A DNA stretch of 64,000 nt from Pempheris klunzingeri (Eukaryota; Chordata; Actinopteri; Acropomatiformes; Pempheridae): the NCBI RefSeq assembly GCF_042242105.1, contig NC_092020.1:16336788-16400787 (forward strand), given 5' to 3'. Shown here piece after piece: positions 24,351 to 38,270 of this stretch. The translations under genes and the position numbers were made by a program. The notes beneath the pieces are model-generated. The model was not told the DNA's origin. It searched no databases and saw only the letters and a program-made list of their open reading frames with translations. Positions within the stretch are counted from its first letter, which is position 1; the number at the start of each line of letters is the position of its first letter.

Positions 24351-25082
24351 GAAGGCCTATCTACTCTGTTTATGTTTTATTGTCAGATTGAGTAATTCAG
24401 CCATCAACAATCTCATCTACTAGACAGACAGTTAAAATATAACACTATAAGATGTAGTGTATTAGACCTACCTAAATTGATTTCACTGACAATGATTTTG
24501 GTACAGATTGTTGTTTTCAACCCTCTAAATTATACTCTGATGATGATGTAATAGTGATGAAAATATAAAGTAGTTGCTGAAGCTATTTGGCAAGATAAGC
24601 ATTAGCTCTAAATCTAATTGGTCCTGTCACGTGCTCTGAATTAATTTAAGGTGGCAGTAGCCTTTAAGTCGCAAGGTGGCGCTAACACTGCTCTTGAGCT
24701 ACAATGCTCTTACCAACAAAAACTAAAAACACTTAACAGAGCGGCTGGCACACTGATAGAGCTGTGACACAAATGCTCTGTGTAACATATAACATTTACT
24801 ACAGGGTGTGATGGCATTGTCTCACAATTAAAAATCATACTGCCTTTAAACTGCACCATTTCATTATTTATTTCTAAGTCATCTCACAGTGTGTTGTATT
24901 CATCTGGAGTTGAAAACACTGAGGTCATGACCCAGTGAAGCCATGACATAATTCACTCTCACAGCTGAAGTTATGCAACAGGCAGCCTGACAGAAGGCTT
25001 TTAATGTGAAAGGGAGCTTCAGTGATCTGTGGATAAACACACAGAGTATCAAGTACCATTTTAGAACAGGACACACCACAGG

Positions 25083-25432
25083 GGAATGTAACTAAGTAAA
25101 TTTACTCAACGGCATTCGAGGTAGCTGTGCCTCACTTGAGTATTTATATTTTTTTGCTACCTTATATTTCTATTTCACTACAATCCAGGGGGTATTATTG
25201 TACTTTTTGATTCACTACATTGTTGGACAGTTATTAGCTAGTTAACAAGTTACGATTTTATGTACAAAACATATAATGAACTTATAGATTAAGTTGCATT
25301 ATTATAGTTTAAACTGTCCAACAGTATATAAAAGTTAAAAATAGCTTTTACTTTTGATACTTTAAGTACGTGTTGCTTGTGTACTGCTGCTTTACTTCAG
25401 TAATGTTTTAAATACAGTACTTTTTACAGTGT
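25083..25432. repeat. Copy of the 'ACTTTTACTT' AT-rich repeat family
   Basis: It contains 'cttgagtatttatatttttt', 'tactttttgattcactaca', 'cttttacttttgatacttta' and 'gtacttttt'. The same arrangement of stretches around 'acttgagtatttc', 'ctttatatttc' and 'cactaca' recurs at 30.5, 37.8, 46.9 and 48.6 kb. It has no coding capacity. Confidence 0.6.
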
Positions 25433-25439
25433 GGTAGTG

Positions 25440-27780
25440 CTATATTTACTTTTGCAAAGGACGCTTTACGACCACTGGACCACAGCACCTCAAACACAAA
25501 CACAAAGGAGCTACAGCACGTGTGATGAATGTTTTTGTTGGTTTGAAAATAAAGTCTTTGAGGCACATGTGCCTCTTCAATCAGTGTGGGTCACACTTTC
25601 TGGTTTGGTCTGCAGTTGTTCGTATGCTTTCAAGGGGAAATGCAGACTTAATTTATATAATATTTGAAATTATGAAGTTGCAATCTGTATGAAGATCTTG
25701 AAGGAGTCATTTTCTCTAAATACTGGGAAATATTAATGAACGTATTTAGGATCATTGCAGCCTAACAGCAAAATAACACTGAAAACTCAAGTAAGACCCT
25801 AGTCTGACTTGTAACCCTGACCTCAAGGAGACGTAGCGTATCTAAAGCCACTCAGACTGGGTCTATTCGGGTGTGATCCCTGTTGCTTCGGACTCTCTAA
25901 TCCCTGTTAAAAGTTGTAATGGAGCTGTAGAGAGAGGCTGGCTGAATGGAGGATTAGCCATGTGCTACCTGCTGAGAGGGCCGTCTGAGTATGGTGCAGT
26001 CAAAAAAGTACTGAGACTGATTTCTCTGGGTCGACAGTCACTTCCAAGACTTTCTGACTCACTGAAAGAAGATTAGACTATACCCAGCTGAGTAAATCAT
26101 GTAATCTGATAGTGTTGCTAAAATGAGGCTATGTCTTCCATTCAAGATCAGTCTGGGGTCAGTGTCCATGGCACAGTGATTGTATCTACATACTACTTAC
26201 TAAGCAGTGTGCTTTTTAAGATCACAGGATGAACACATTGTACGAGATATCAGCTTCAGACATGCACATTATCTGATTATCAGCTGCTTCATTTTACTCT
26301 TATTAAAATAAGTCAGTGTAATTGATATTCACATTAAATAAAGGGAGAAGTACATTCATTTGTACTGAGTAGATGTTAATGTTTTAGCTCCTCTGTTGTT
26401 ATTTTGAGAGTTTCGTGGGATCCATAAGCGAAGAAGCATGCAGGAATAATACTAGATAGAGACATCTCCAGTCACAGAATTAAACTTTTGATGAACTGTG
26501 AGGGTGAATAATGGTTCAAGGCTGGGATAATTTTTTAGGTACCAATATAACTTATTCTCATAGACTCCAATTATACAGTCACACGTTCAGTAAGAGTAAT
26601 TACAGCTGCAATGACTGTGATGTTAAAGGCCCGCAGCAGACAGAGAGCTCGACTGCCATTGAGCCGTAACCTTAGTTACAGACATTTTTACAAGTCATTA
26701 CTAATGAGAGTTTCCGAGCACATATGTCAAACAGCCTCTTAACTGCAACAGTGTCTTAATTTTTTATCCTGAAATGGATAGATAATGTTCTAAGGGGGTG
26801 GCAGCTGTTTAATTGGTCAATGAAAACTGCTGAGGACTGATCAAAGCTGCCAAGTGTCCCTGTGACCTCACAGTCAGCATGCAGTCCATAATACAAAGTG
26901 ACAGTATATTGCCTGGATATCAATGAGTCAGAGTCCAAAAAGTTTAGTGTACGTGACTGTAGACACTTAAAAAGTCAAGCACAGAAAACGCTTAGTGTGG
27001 AGAGTTGCTTTGACACAATAGTGCTAGTGAAAAATGGCCAGTACACACCTCTATAAGAGATGCCAAGTACACCATGTCCTATCCTGTGTAGGCTACAATC
27101 ATGTGCTCCTTTACAGCTGGCAAGATCACATATCAGGAGGAATTCAATTTATGATGCCCCTTAAAATACATTAGCAACACCTGCCTAAAACCCAGCTATG
27201 GACCCATCTAGGGGCCTTTGGCTTCTTCACTTTAATAAATAGATAGAATATGGAACTGTTTTTATACATTTTAATTGGCAGAGATCTGGCAGCCTCTTGG
27301 CGGTGATGGTGAATAACTGGAACAAGTGTGTCAGACTGTGAATGGTCAAACAGCTCAAGGTTAAAGTCCTCAGTCAGACCAGTTGGAGTCAGATGAGGCT
27401 TGGCGGGAGATAAAAGTATATTTAGGAGGGTTGGAATAAACCACCTCACTATGGATAACCCTGGTCGCTTCTCTGCAGGAAGTCACTTGTGCAAATGTTC
27501 TGCTGAACTATCAATACGTTAAATACAGCGGTAAAGCTCCCGACTGTGTATCACTTTTCTGCAAGCCTGCCTTGGTTGAATTATTGTCAGCAGGTCAACT
27601 TTCTCAGCTGATTTTGGCTTGCCCCCAACTACAACCTGGGAGAAGCTTACATTTCACACAAGAGGCTGCCAAATGGCTCCTTCCAAATGCTACGCCTGAC
27701 GACATGAGCTGCCAGGTCACTCTGCCTGTGACCGTACCCTTCATATACTTTAAAACCAGGCAGGAGATTCACTCAGTAGG
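25440..27780. other. Intergenic DNA, no feature recognised
   Basis: Only short open frames without recognisable domains. I see no gene or clear repeat between the AT-rich repeat and the polyadenylation signal of the ADP/ATP carrier gene. Confidence 0.5.
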
Positions 27781-27785
27781 TTGTG

Positions 27786-27791
27786 TTTATT
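27786..27791 (-). promoter_or_regulatory. Polyadenylation signal of slc25a5
   Basis: AATAAA on the minus strand, about 235 bp downstream of the stop codon at 28024. It would give a short 3' UTR as is usual for this gene family. Confidence 0.55.
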
Positions 27792-28023
27792 TCTCCTTTT
27801 TCTGTAAGGTTCCTGTGGTCAAGGAATGACAGCCAGGTGAGGGGCAAAACAAAAAAGAAAAAGCATGGGCCAAGAGAAGAGTGCATAACAGATTCCCCCA
27901 GTACAACTAGTAGAAAATACTAGTTGGTCCCTATAAATATAGCGCAGAATTTGAGTCCTTCCAAATGTACAAGATATGTTACAGTTAAACTTCACAACAT
28001 GAACAGTGGACATATAAAACAAC

Positions 28024-29893
<1,870 letters not shown>

Positions 29894-30068
29894 CTTCAGA
29901 TGTTTCCAGACTCCGTCCCGCTGCTTTAGTCGCTGGGGTTTGCCGGTAGAGTTGAAATGGCCGACTCAAGTGCGGAGGTGAGGGGATTTAAGAAGGCTGA
30001 ACGCGAGAAAAACCGTGAACTTCGACTCTCGCCTGTCATTGGTCAGCTGTGGGAGGAGTGGGCGGGGC
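29894..30068 (-). promoter_or_regulatory. Promoter region of slc25a5
   Basis: Upstream of the minus-strand ATG (29893) there is a CCAAT box on minus (ATTGG on plus, 30038-30042) and a GC box (gggcggggc on plus, 30060-30068). A weak TATA-like TTAAAT on minus lies near 29970-29980. Spacing of these motifs suggests transcription starting around 29940-29960, which is inference. Confidence 0.55.
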
Positions 30069-30501
30069 TGACTCGTGTCCTTTGATTCAGATTTGGTGCT
30101 CTCCATCATCACTCAAGTAAGTCATATCAACAAGAAGGAAAGTTTGACTGCTTCATGAACTCTCCGTAGATTCTGAACAAATCACATCCCAGCAGGAGAT
30201 ACTGTGATGTTGTTAAAGTTTTGGATCATTGTTCTGCTTAAGGTCATATCAAATGTCATGATGGAAGCAGCTGAGGCCTGATGGATATGGCGGAGAAAGG
30301 TCATCCCATCTGTTAATGTCCTTTGGCTGTCACTCAGTTTTTCCCACAGTATGGAGGACATGATTAAATCAGCTGACTGATTCCAATGGGTCAGCAGACT
30401 GATTCAAACTCATTCACTAGATACCAAGTGAGCCTAACTGTTGCACACTATCATAAATTGTCATTTTTGTAGTCAATTGTCACATGACACTGAATTTTTA
30501 C

Positions 30502-30900
30502 AATCAGTGGAAGAAGTACTCATATCTTTTATGTAGGTGCTCTGTAAAATACTATAATAAGTAAAAGTATTATTTAAAGTAAGTAGTATTTAAAGTATTA
30601 AAGTAACTTTAAAGTAATTAAAGTAAGTTACTTAGTTACAGAGACACACAAACACATAATACTATATAATATTATTAGTGCTTTAAAATGTAAACAGCAT
30701 TTTGATGTTACAGCTTTATTATTACTACTACTTTATTATGTACTGTATAGTTGTATGGCACAGTGTCATATTTTATAAACTGATCTGTTTGAGTAACTTG
30801 TAAGTCCAGCAGAGCAGTAAAAAGTACAATATTGCATGCAATATAAGTGCAGAATTCAAATACTCAAGTAAAGTAAAAGTACTGCAAAAGTGCACTTTGA
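30502..30900. repeat. Copy of the 'ACTTTTACTT' AT-rich repeat family
   Basis: It begins 'cagtggaagaagtactcata' and ends 'actcaagtaaagtaaaagta' plus 'ctgcaaaagtgcacttt', both typical edges of this family. Internal stretches of 'aaagtaagtta' are expanded. It sits between slc25a5 and slc25a43. Confidence 0.6.
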
Positions 30901-31612
30901 ATGCACGTTGTCACTGATTTTTACTACATGGTGGAGTGGAGTAAATAACACTTGTCATCCTGAACAATGAGGAGAAAGTTTGATCTGTTGGGTCAACTGA
31001 GATTATAAACATATAATCTATATAATCAAGATTTACAAAAACACACAAAATAACACATTAAGAATGAAAAATGTGTAGGTCACATTTTAATGTTGTAAGC
31101 ACATTTCATTTGTCACAATCAATGTCAGCACTTGAACATGATTGTCCAAAACCTTTAACTAACTTAACTTACTTTATGAAGCATCAAAATTTTACATTCA
31201 TTGTACATTAAAAATACAATCTATCTGGTAGAATAAAACAGAATTTGCACTGTATTTGATTAAGCTGTGGCACTATTTGATGTCAATGAAACAATAAAAG
31301 AGATAAGCCAAAAAAAATAAATAGTTAAATGTCATAAAGGCACATAATATTTGGTTAAAAACAGTTACGGAAAGACATTGTGTGTGAGTCAAGAATTCAC
31401 AATACTGTCAGATAAATTAATAATGGTATGAAAGAGGTAGACCGTTGCTGACTGGATATAATGTAAATGTAGGTTAATACTGAATATGCCGACATGAAAT
31501 TTGAAACACAATGTTGTGGAATTATTAAAGACAAGCCTCTGAAGTACTCCAGTCTAGCAAATATCTAATTTTGGTCAGTAGTCAATATTCTCACATCTTC
31601 TCGGGTGAAATT

Positions 31613-34600
31613 TCACCAGCGGTTTCCAAAAGACGAATCCCTTGACTCAAAGTTCCTGTTTTTCAAGTAGCGCTTCACCTCTTCCAGCTCGTACGGCCCG
31701 AGGCTCTGGTCGACCCCTGGTGTGAGTTTGTAGCTCAGGGGTGAGACAATGTACCCGTTGCGGTAAAGGCAAACCTGCTTACACATCTCAAAGCAGGTGA
31801 AAAGAAGGCCAAAGTAGGGGATAATCTGTGAATGAATGGCAAGAGATTGGGAGATAGACATGAGTGTATAATCAGTGACTGCAGTCATTCGATTAAAACC
31901 CTTGACAAAAGACACACAAAGAGAAGCTTGTGCTCTGCTGTGGGTTTTACTTAAAGTGTGCTTAATGTTTCTGCTACTTGCCAAGGTGATTTACATCATT
32001 AGAGTTGGCATTTTGATCCAAGCTCATCCTCTAGATGCCATTGTTGTACAACATGTACAGGGTTGATTATTCAGATTTGTATGCAGGTATGCAGAAAATT
32101 AAAATACTTCTGGAAGTTGGTACACAGTGAATATTACACCAATGCAGTACCCCCTTAGTACAAAACTGGACAGGAAACTAGACCCCACATCTGCTAAGAG
32201 CACTGGCCTAATAGTATATTTATAAATGTCCAACATTCGATTTGTTCATACAAATTCTGAACTAATCATTTCAACTTTGCTCAGCTTTGACATTAAAAAA
32301 TAAAAAGGATTTCTGCCTGAGAACCTGGAAACCCCTTATGGACTTTTGACCGCCCATCCAGCCTGGTTAGATGTGCTTTTATTCTATGCAGAGAAGAGAC
32401 ATATTGTACTGTACTGTACTGTGATCATAGCTCATTTTTCCCTTTTGTTTTCTTCTTTATATATATTTATTTATTTATTTGTTCCAAATAATTTTGTATC
32501 TTATTTCACTTTATTCACCCTTACTGTTATTTTCTCTTACTCTTCTTTTCTCTGTTCTTCCCCTGTTGATTATGTTTATTAAATTATGAAAATAAAGACA
32601 GAATTATATTTTAAAATAGAATTGACATGACATGACAGGGCCTTACGTTTGTAAAACAACGTCCAACTATCATGACATTTGCAGCTGAAATAGGAGAGAG
32701 GAGCATGCTGTCCCGGAGACAGACTCTGCTCACCTTTGCTCGTGATATTCATGCTATTAATTACACACTGAACATTGCTTTCCCTGAGCCAACCCCCGTC
32801 CTCACTCTCCCTTTTGCGTAGGCCACGGGTCAAAACTTTTGCACTCACGTCACTCATGTTCCTAAGCACGTGTAGTTATTTCAGTTCCTGTTACCTTTAT
32901 GTAACACAAGTAGAGCAGTGCTCTATTCATATGACTAGTAGAGAGTACAATATGGCTGAGATAATGACAAATCAATATATCGATGAAGCCGTACCTTTAT
33001 TGTGTTGGCAGTAAGGCCATTCCACAGTGAGAGCACGCCCTTGTTTCTTACAACCTGTATGAAACAGTCAATCATTCCACTGAAATGGACGTCAACTCCA
33101 CCAAAATGGGGAAGACGGGCACTCTGAGCCTGAGGAAAGATTGAAAGTGAAAAAGAACAGCAGTGAATCAACAAAAAGCGTCTACAAAGTAATAAAGAAA
33201 GATGAAGTGAAGAATAGCAAGAAACATAGAAGCTTTGGGGAAGATGTAAGTGAATTATTTACATGTACATCAGCAGCTTTTCGCTAATAAATATCAAAGG
33301 TAACCTGCTCTATTGAGCTCTGTGTATACTATATTGTTTCCATTTTTAAGCTTCCTCTACCGTAGCTGTACATATTTTTTATATCTCCTCATGTCTGCTG
33401 TGACATTGTAAATTTCCCTGTTGTGGGACTAATAAAGGAACATCTTATCATATCTTATCTTATTTTGAGGACTGTGCTGCGAGGACTGTGCTGTCAAATC
33501 TACTGATTCAATCACCGTCTCAATCAAACTTTTACAGTAATTAACCTGCAAATTTCTTCAAAAAGTAAAATAAGCAACACAGTGACAAATTTTAAAATAG
33601 GGACAGGACAATCATACAGTATAATAAACACAATGTTTATGTGACAGAATAAGGGCTGTTACAATTCAGTCACACAGGAAATGAAATCTTGAGAGCTACA
33701 TTAAATAAGAGCTCACGAGACAAGTGTCTTGTGCTCTTCTACTAACCACCCTGACAGCTCTACAGGCTGACTGTCATGTGACAGAGGAAAAGTATCTTTA
33801 GATGTTTCAAGGGAACACACAGCCATAAAAAACGCACGGCCATAAGGGTATTAAACTATTCAAACAGCTTCGTTTGTAGAGGAAACATTAAGCTAGCCAG
33901 TTGGTTAAACAATACTTATCTTAAATCATTACCCTGAGCTTCTGCAAACATGTCCAGCTGTTTTTCTATCATCTGTCCTCCACCTGATTTTTAATGTGTA
34001 ACTCTGAGACCTGATTCCCTACTTTAAATAGTTACGTAACCGTGTTCTCCATCGTAAGGTGGCATAGTTGTGATGGTTTGACGAACTGGACGTACACAAC
34101 TTTCACCTTGTCTGCTGTCTGATAGTGAGCGGCTATCTTTAGAGAACTTATCTATAGCTTCTGCGAAGCCAGGACACATTCACATTCCCAGCTGCTGTTG
34201 AATCTTGTGGTAGCTAATAATAGGCTGATAAAACCGGATGTAGTATTCTGTCCTTAGCAGCCGCATTGTTCCCTACGTGTCCTTCCTCACATGCAGAAGG
34301 CATCTCAGATATCATTTAAGGCGGAACGTGGTGCAAACTCATGTTTTCCAAAGTGTTCTTATAACACATAGGGGAAATGTTAAATTGTACGAATGTCCTG
34401 ATTTAAGAATTTAAACTGTTCTCAAACATTGAAATGAAGACAGGCTTAACTTAATGTAAGCTCACTCCCATTGCCCCCTCCTGGACTAAAGGTGGTAATA
34501 CAGTGAGTATGCAGAACCTACTACACTGTAAACTTGCTTTGTTTACAGTCTTTTCCAAACCATATCAGGTAAAATAATGACCAAAATTATATAAAAGTTT

Positions 34601-36314
34601 TCTTTAGTATTATTCCTATGCAGTTGAAGATAAGCACACAGAGTTTAAATGGAAATCTGATGCTTTCTAATGAAAGTTAACCAATTTCCCTTTAAAAAAG
34701 ACTAATTGTTAAGAATTGTTAAAATTTCTTTATTATGAATTATTTTCAATTATTAGACTAATGGACTAAGAGCAGGCAACTTTGTTAACATTGATGTTTT
34801 CTGTATTTAACAGAAATTCCTTTTTCTTTTTTCATTGTCAGTTAGTTTGCGTGTGCCTGCCTTTTTAAAAATTCCTTTGTGTCACTTCCCCCTAAGAAAA
34901 CCATTATTTCGATGCTGAAAGTGAATAAATTACCTGCATCTTCCGCTTTACAGTTTCAAAGGGGTAGGAGAGGGTTTGTGCCACTCCGGCTGCCAGACAG
35001 CCATTAATGAAGTTCTGGAGGGGAGTGAATCGAAAAGGAGGCTCCTGCCAGAGCTTGTCCAAGTTCATATAGACCGCATAGCACCCAACAGAAAAGGGAA
35101 ATGCACCTGTAGACAGATTAAATGTACTACAGTTAAAGCCGTTAAATGCATCATTGATGAACTGTGTACACCAAATGACGGGTAGATTGAGCTCAGGATA
35201 AAACCAGAACCACCAGAATTATACGGCTGCTAGCTCTTTGTCAACATCATCAGGCTGCAGTATAGTTCTGGCATGTGAGGATGACAAATTCACAATTTAA
35301 TGATTTAATACCCAGTTGAATCAATCAGCTCATAAATATTAACTTTCATGGTGTAATAAGTGAAGCTGTTTTACACTGTATTAGTGTCTGATGTCTTAAC
35401 AGCACCCATAGGAAATTAAATAATTTGTATGAACATGCAAACACACCCAGAAAAGTGAGAGAAAAGCCCCTGTAGAGAGCAAGCAGTCCTTCACTCCTGT
35501 AGATTTTTGAGAGCGTGTGAACAACGCCGATGTACGTGGGCTGTCTACAGTTCTGTGCGATGAGTCTGGTTTCTGCCACCTCCAGGGGGTACGTGGCCAG
35601 GGCAGCAGCAACGCCAGCCAGGCCGCCGGCCAAAATGGCTCTCCACTGAGAGATGAAGCCCAATTCGTCCATGTGAAGGTGGACTATCCTGGACACAGAA
35701 GAGGGCATTGATCAGAAAGTGAATGATTCCCTCATTTGTCTTCATAGTTTGATGGCATTATTTTATGATTTAGGTTTTTACGCGCACACATTTTGCTTAA
35801 GTTTTATTTCATCAGTGTTAGGGTTTTTTTCTGGTTTCAAACCCTGATTCAAGCTTCAAAAATGTGAGGATTTTCTGCTATGTTGTGTTTGACATTGGTC
35901 AGATTCATGCTGAAACCAGCTCTCAGTCTTTCAACGATGTTTGGGATTGACTGATTCATCATTTAGTCTATGGGATGTCAAATACAATGAAAAATGCCCA
36001 TCATGATTTCTCAGAACCAAGAAAGATGCCTTCAAATAACTTATCTTATTTATCTGACCAACAGTTCAAACCTGCATTGTGTCCATGTTTCCTGTTTTGT
36101 ATTTTGTTTTATATGTGCATTGTGCAAATAATGAAATATTAACAATGTAAGAACATTATTATGGTCAGGTTTCTGTTGCCTACACATAAGGAGCACATTA
36201 ATAACTCAGGCCATGCGTGTGTGACAGAGGCACAGAGTTAAGACGGGGCTTCCTTCTCTTGGAACACGGTGTACAGTGCAGGACAGAGGTCTGCCGAGTC
36301 AGGATGCAGTGGTG

Positions 36315-36408
<94 letters not shown>

Positions 36409-37526
36409 ACCTGAAACGTGAGAGGGTACCTGCGGACTGCGGTATCTCCTCTACGATCCACAAACAGAAGATACTGTATTTATGACAGCACCCTGGGCTG
36501 TTGTTGTCATGACATTTCACGCTGTCCTGCGTGTTTGTTTTTCAGCCATGCTGTCAGATTTGCAGCATGTTTTGTCCGGTAGTAACCTACGATACACTTT
36601 AGCTGATGCCCTCAACTCGGCCTCACAGGCGACAATTCCTCTTATGTTCCGAATGCATTGGTTAAGCTCATGGGTCTGGAGGTGAGCTAACCGTCCTCCT
36701 GCTGCCAAAACTGGGGGAAAACAGAGTAAGAAGCGCCACTAAGTCTGTCAGATATCCAGTTTTATAACTAACTCTACCGCAGTGAGCATGACTCCAGGTC
36801 CACAGACAGTCTGTGAGACAAAGCTCGGGGCCGACAGACGCGCATTTCTTTAAAAATCGACCGAGCGACTGCAGCCTTCTGATTGGCTGAAAATAGAAGG
36901 CGCACCTCGTACGGTTAAACAGGAAGTACATCTTTAGCTCATCGGACCAAAGTTAACAGGCTAATAAAATGTACCCTTCACGCTACTTAATCACAACAAA
37001 CAATAAAAATATCTGGAAGGCGTGCTTTTTCTAACGTTGTTGAATTTAAAACGTGTTGTCTGCTCTTTGCTCTTTCACGCTGTTCATCACACAAACTTGA
37101 TTAAGTCAATGTCAGCTGACCAAGTTAGCTAACAAGCTAATTTAGCATAAACACCGGGCAAAACTCGGACGTAAACAAACACAAAAGATGCTTTTAAGTC
37201 CATACAATGTGACATAACTACACAGGCGCCACGTTTAGAGTAAACTCCACTTACGTTTTGTATGTTGTGAGATGAACTGCGGTGTAGGGGAACAACCGGA
37301 GACAAGAAGCGAGATTTCCTTTCCAAAATCCTCGAAGTCCCTCATTGTGGTAGATGCGGATGAAAGTTTGCCAGAAACCCTTCTTAGAGTGAAAAGTGCC
37401 CACCTGACTCTTTATTTTAACCACCTCCAAAGGCGACGTGAAGGTTTTACTGAGAATCCCGGCGAAACCGACGCACATAAAGCTCTGGGAATTCGTCAGC
37501 CTGTTGTCTGTTATAACTGAGGCCAT
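31613..37526 (-). CDS. slc25a43: Mitochondrial carrier SLC25A43, 5 exons, 344 aa
   Basis: Exons: 37526-37255, 35688-35447, 35106-34934, 33129-32995, 31825-31613; total 1,035 bp, phases 2-1-0-0, ending TGA. I chose the ATG at 37526 (M-A-S-V-I-T-D-N-R-L) because it has G at -3 and +4 and aligns with the human start; the frame is open further upstream but without an ATG. Three carrier repeats are present: S-P-L-E-V-V-K (P32, E34, K37), Y-P-L-E-V-A-E (P125, E127, E130) and Y-P-F-E-T-V-K (P220, E222, K225). The second motif lacks the usual Lys/Arg. The C-terminal blocks G-G-V-D-V-H-F-S-G and L-T-P-G-V-D-Q-S-L and the final N-R-W are diagnostic of SLC25A43. Product: an orphan inner-membrane carrier with unknown substrate. 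Intron 1 holds an 88-bp CA repeat. Confidence 0.95.
32320..32590 (+). mobile_element. Possible retroelement 3' tail in intron 4 of slc25a43
   Basis: A plus-strand frame reads H-P-A-W-L-D-V-L-L-F-Y-A-E-K-R and then runs into a T-rich region with tttatttattt and a terminal 'aaattatgaaaataaagaca'. This layout resembles the end of an L1-like element followed by a polyadenylation-like signal. The assignment is tentative. Confidence 0.25.
33410..33470 (+). mobile_element. Retroelement 3' tail (TTATC microsatellite end)
   Basis: The sequence 'ttgtgggactaataaaggaa' followed by repeats of 'catcttat' and 'atcttatctta' is a common 3' end of teleost non-LTR elements. Only the tail is recognisable. It lies in intron 3 of slc25a43. 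Confidence 0.45.
35925..36070 (+). repeat. Partial copy of the 'GCAACTAA' repeat family
   Basis: The phrases 'atttagtctatgggatgtca', 'gaaaaatgcccatcatgatt', 'agatgccttcaaataac' and 'ctgaccaacagttcaaac' match the middle of the family. The ends are missing. It lies in intron 1 of slc25a43. Confidence 0.5.
36318..36405. repeat. Long uninterrupted CA microsatellite
   Basis: About 44 perfect CA units (88 bp) in intron 1 of slc25a43. Translations of this tract as poly His-Thr or poly Val-Cys are artefacts. Confidence 0.97.
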
Positions 37527-37730
37527 CACTGACCGACCCTCCTCTGGACTGTCTGCCTCCTGCGATGATTTCAGTTTTTCTGCGAAGCACAACAGAGGAT
37601 TTGTTTATGCTGGTCAGACATCTAAATTTAGCAGCAGAGGAGGTATCCGTCTTCCTGTCCTGACCAGAGGTGTTGTGTGACAGTGCTGGAGGTGAGCTGG
37701 AGTGACAACTCAGTAAGACTAGAGGGCGCT
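37527..37730 (-). promoter_or_regulatory. Upstream region of slc25a43 with CTCF-like motif
   Basis: The 5' UTR and promoter of slc25a43 should lie here, upstream of the ATG at 37526, in moderately GC-rich DNA. No TATA box is evident. At 37716-37729 the plus strand reads agactagagggcgc, matching 12 of 14 positions of the CTCF core consensus. Transcription start and occupancy are not known. Confidence 0.35.
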
Positions 37731-37825
37731 ATTGGACCTGTTTTTAAACCCCCGAGAGGACCTTAAACGCATCACCACCCAGAGTGGAACATCTTGTCCT
37801 TGCATAATACGTCTCAGTGCTTATA

Positions 37826-38270
37826 AACAGTGATGGAAGAAATATTTACACCTTTTATTCAAGTAAAAGTAGCAATATTACAGTATAGATATACTGACTT
37901 GCCAGTAAAAGTCTTAGAGGTAGTTAGTTATATACTCTATTATACTAGTGGATTATAATTATTACTGGTGCATTAATATATGTGCAATATATATATGTTC
38001 AATCATGTAGCTGGATGAGGTGGAGCTAATTTCAAGTAGCCGTCATTATATATTATTCATTTGTTTATTCAAGAACATCATCATATTATCATCTGCAAAG
38101 TGAATAGTATATATAGCTAGATTTCAGTACAGTCAAAAGTGCTATATTTACCTTCCAAATGTAGTGCGGTCAAAGTATAAAGGGGCATAAAATGGAAATA
38201 ATCAAGTAAAGCACAATTACCACAATTACCATTGTGAATATAATTAGTTTCTTTCCACTACTGCTTATGG
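37826..38270. repeat. Copy of the 'ACTTTTACTT' AT-rich repeat family
   Basis: It starts 'cagtgatggaagaaatattt', continues 'caagtaaaagtagcaatatt' and ends 'tctttccactactgctta'. This is the longest and most complete-looking copy in the window. It lies about 300 bp upstream of the slc25a43 start. Confidence 0.6.

Noticed and set aside
36198-36520. Several open frames encoding His-Thr or Val-Cys repeats
   Set aside because: These are translations of the 88-bp CA repeat in intron 1 of slc25a43.
37527-37592. Upstream extension of the slc25a43 reading frame by 22 codons
   Set aside because: The extension opens with a TTG codon, not ATG. The ATG at 37526 has a better context and matches the usual start of the family.
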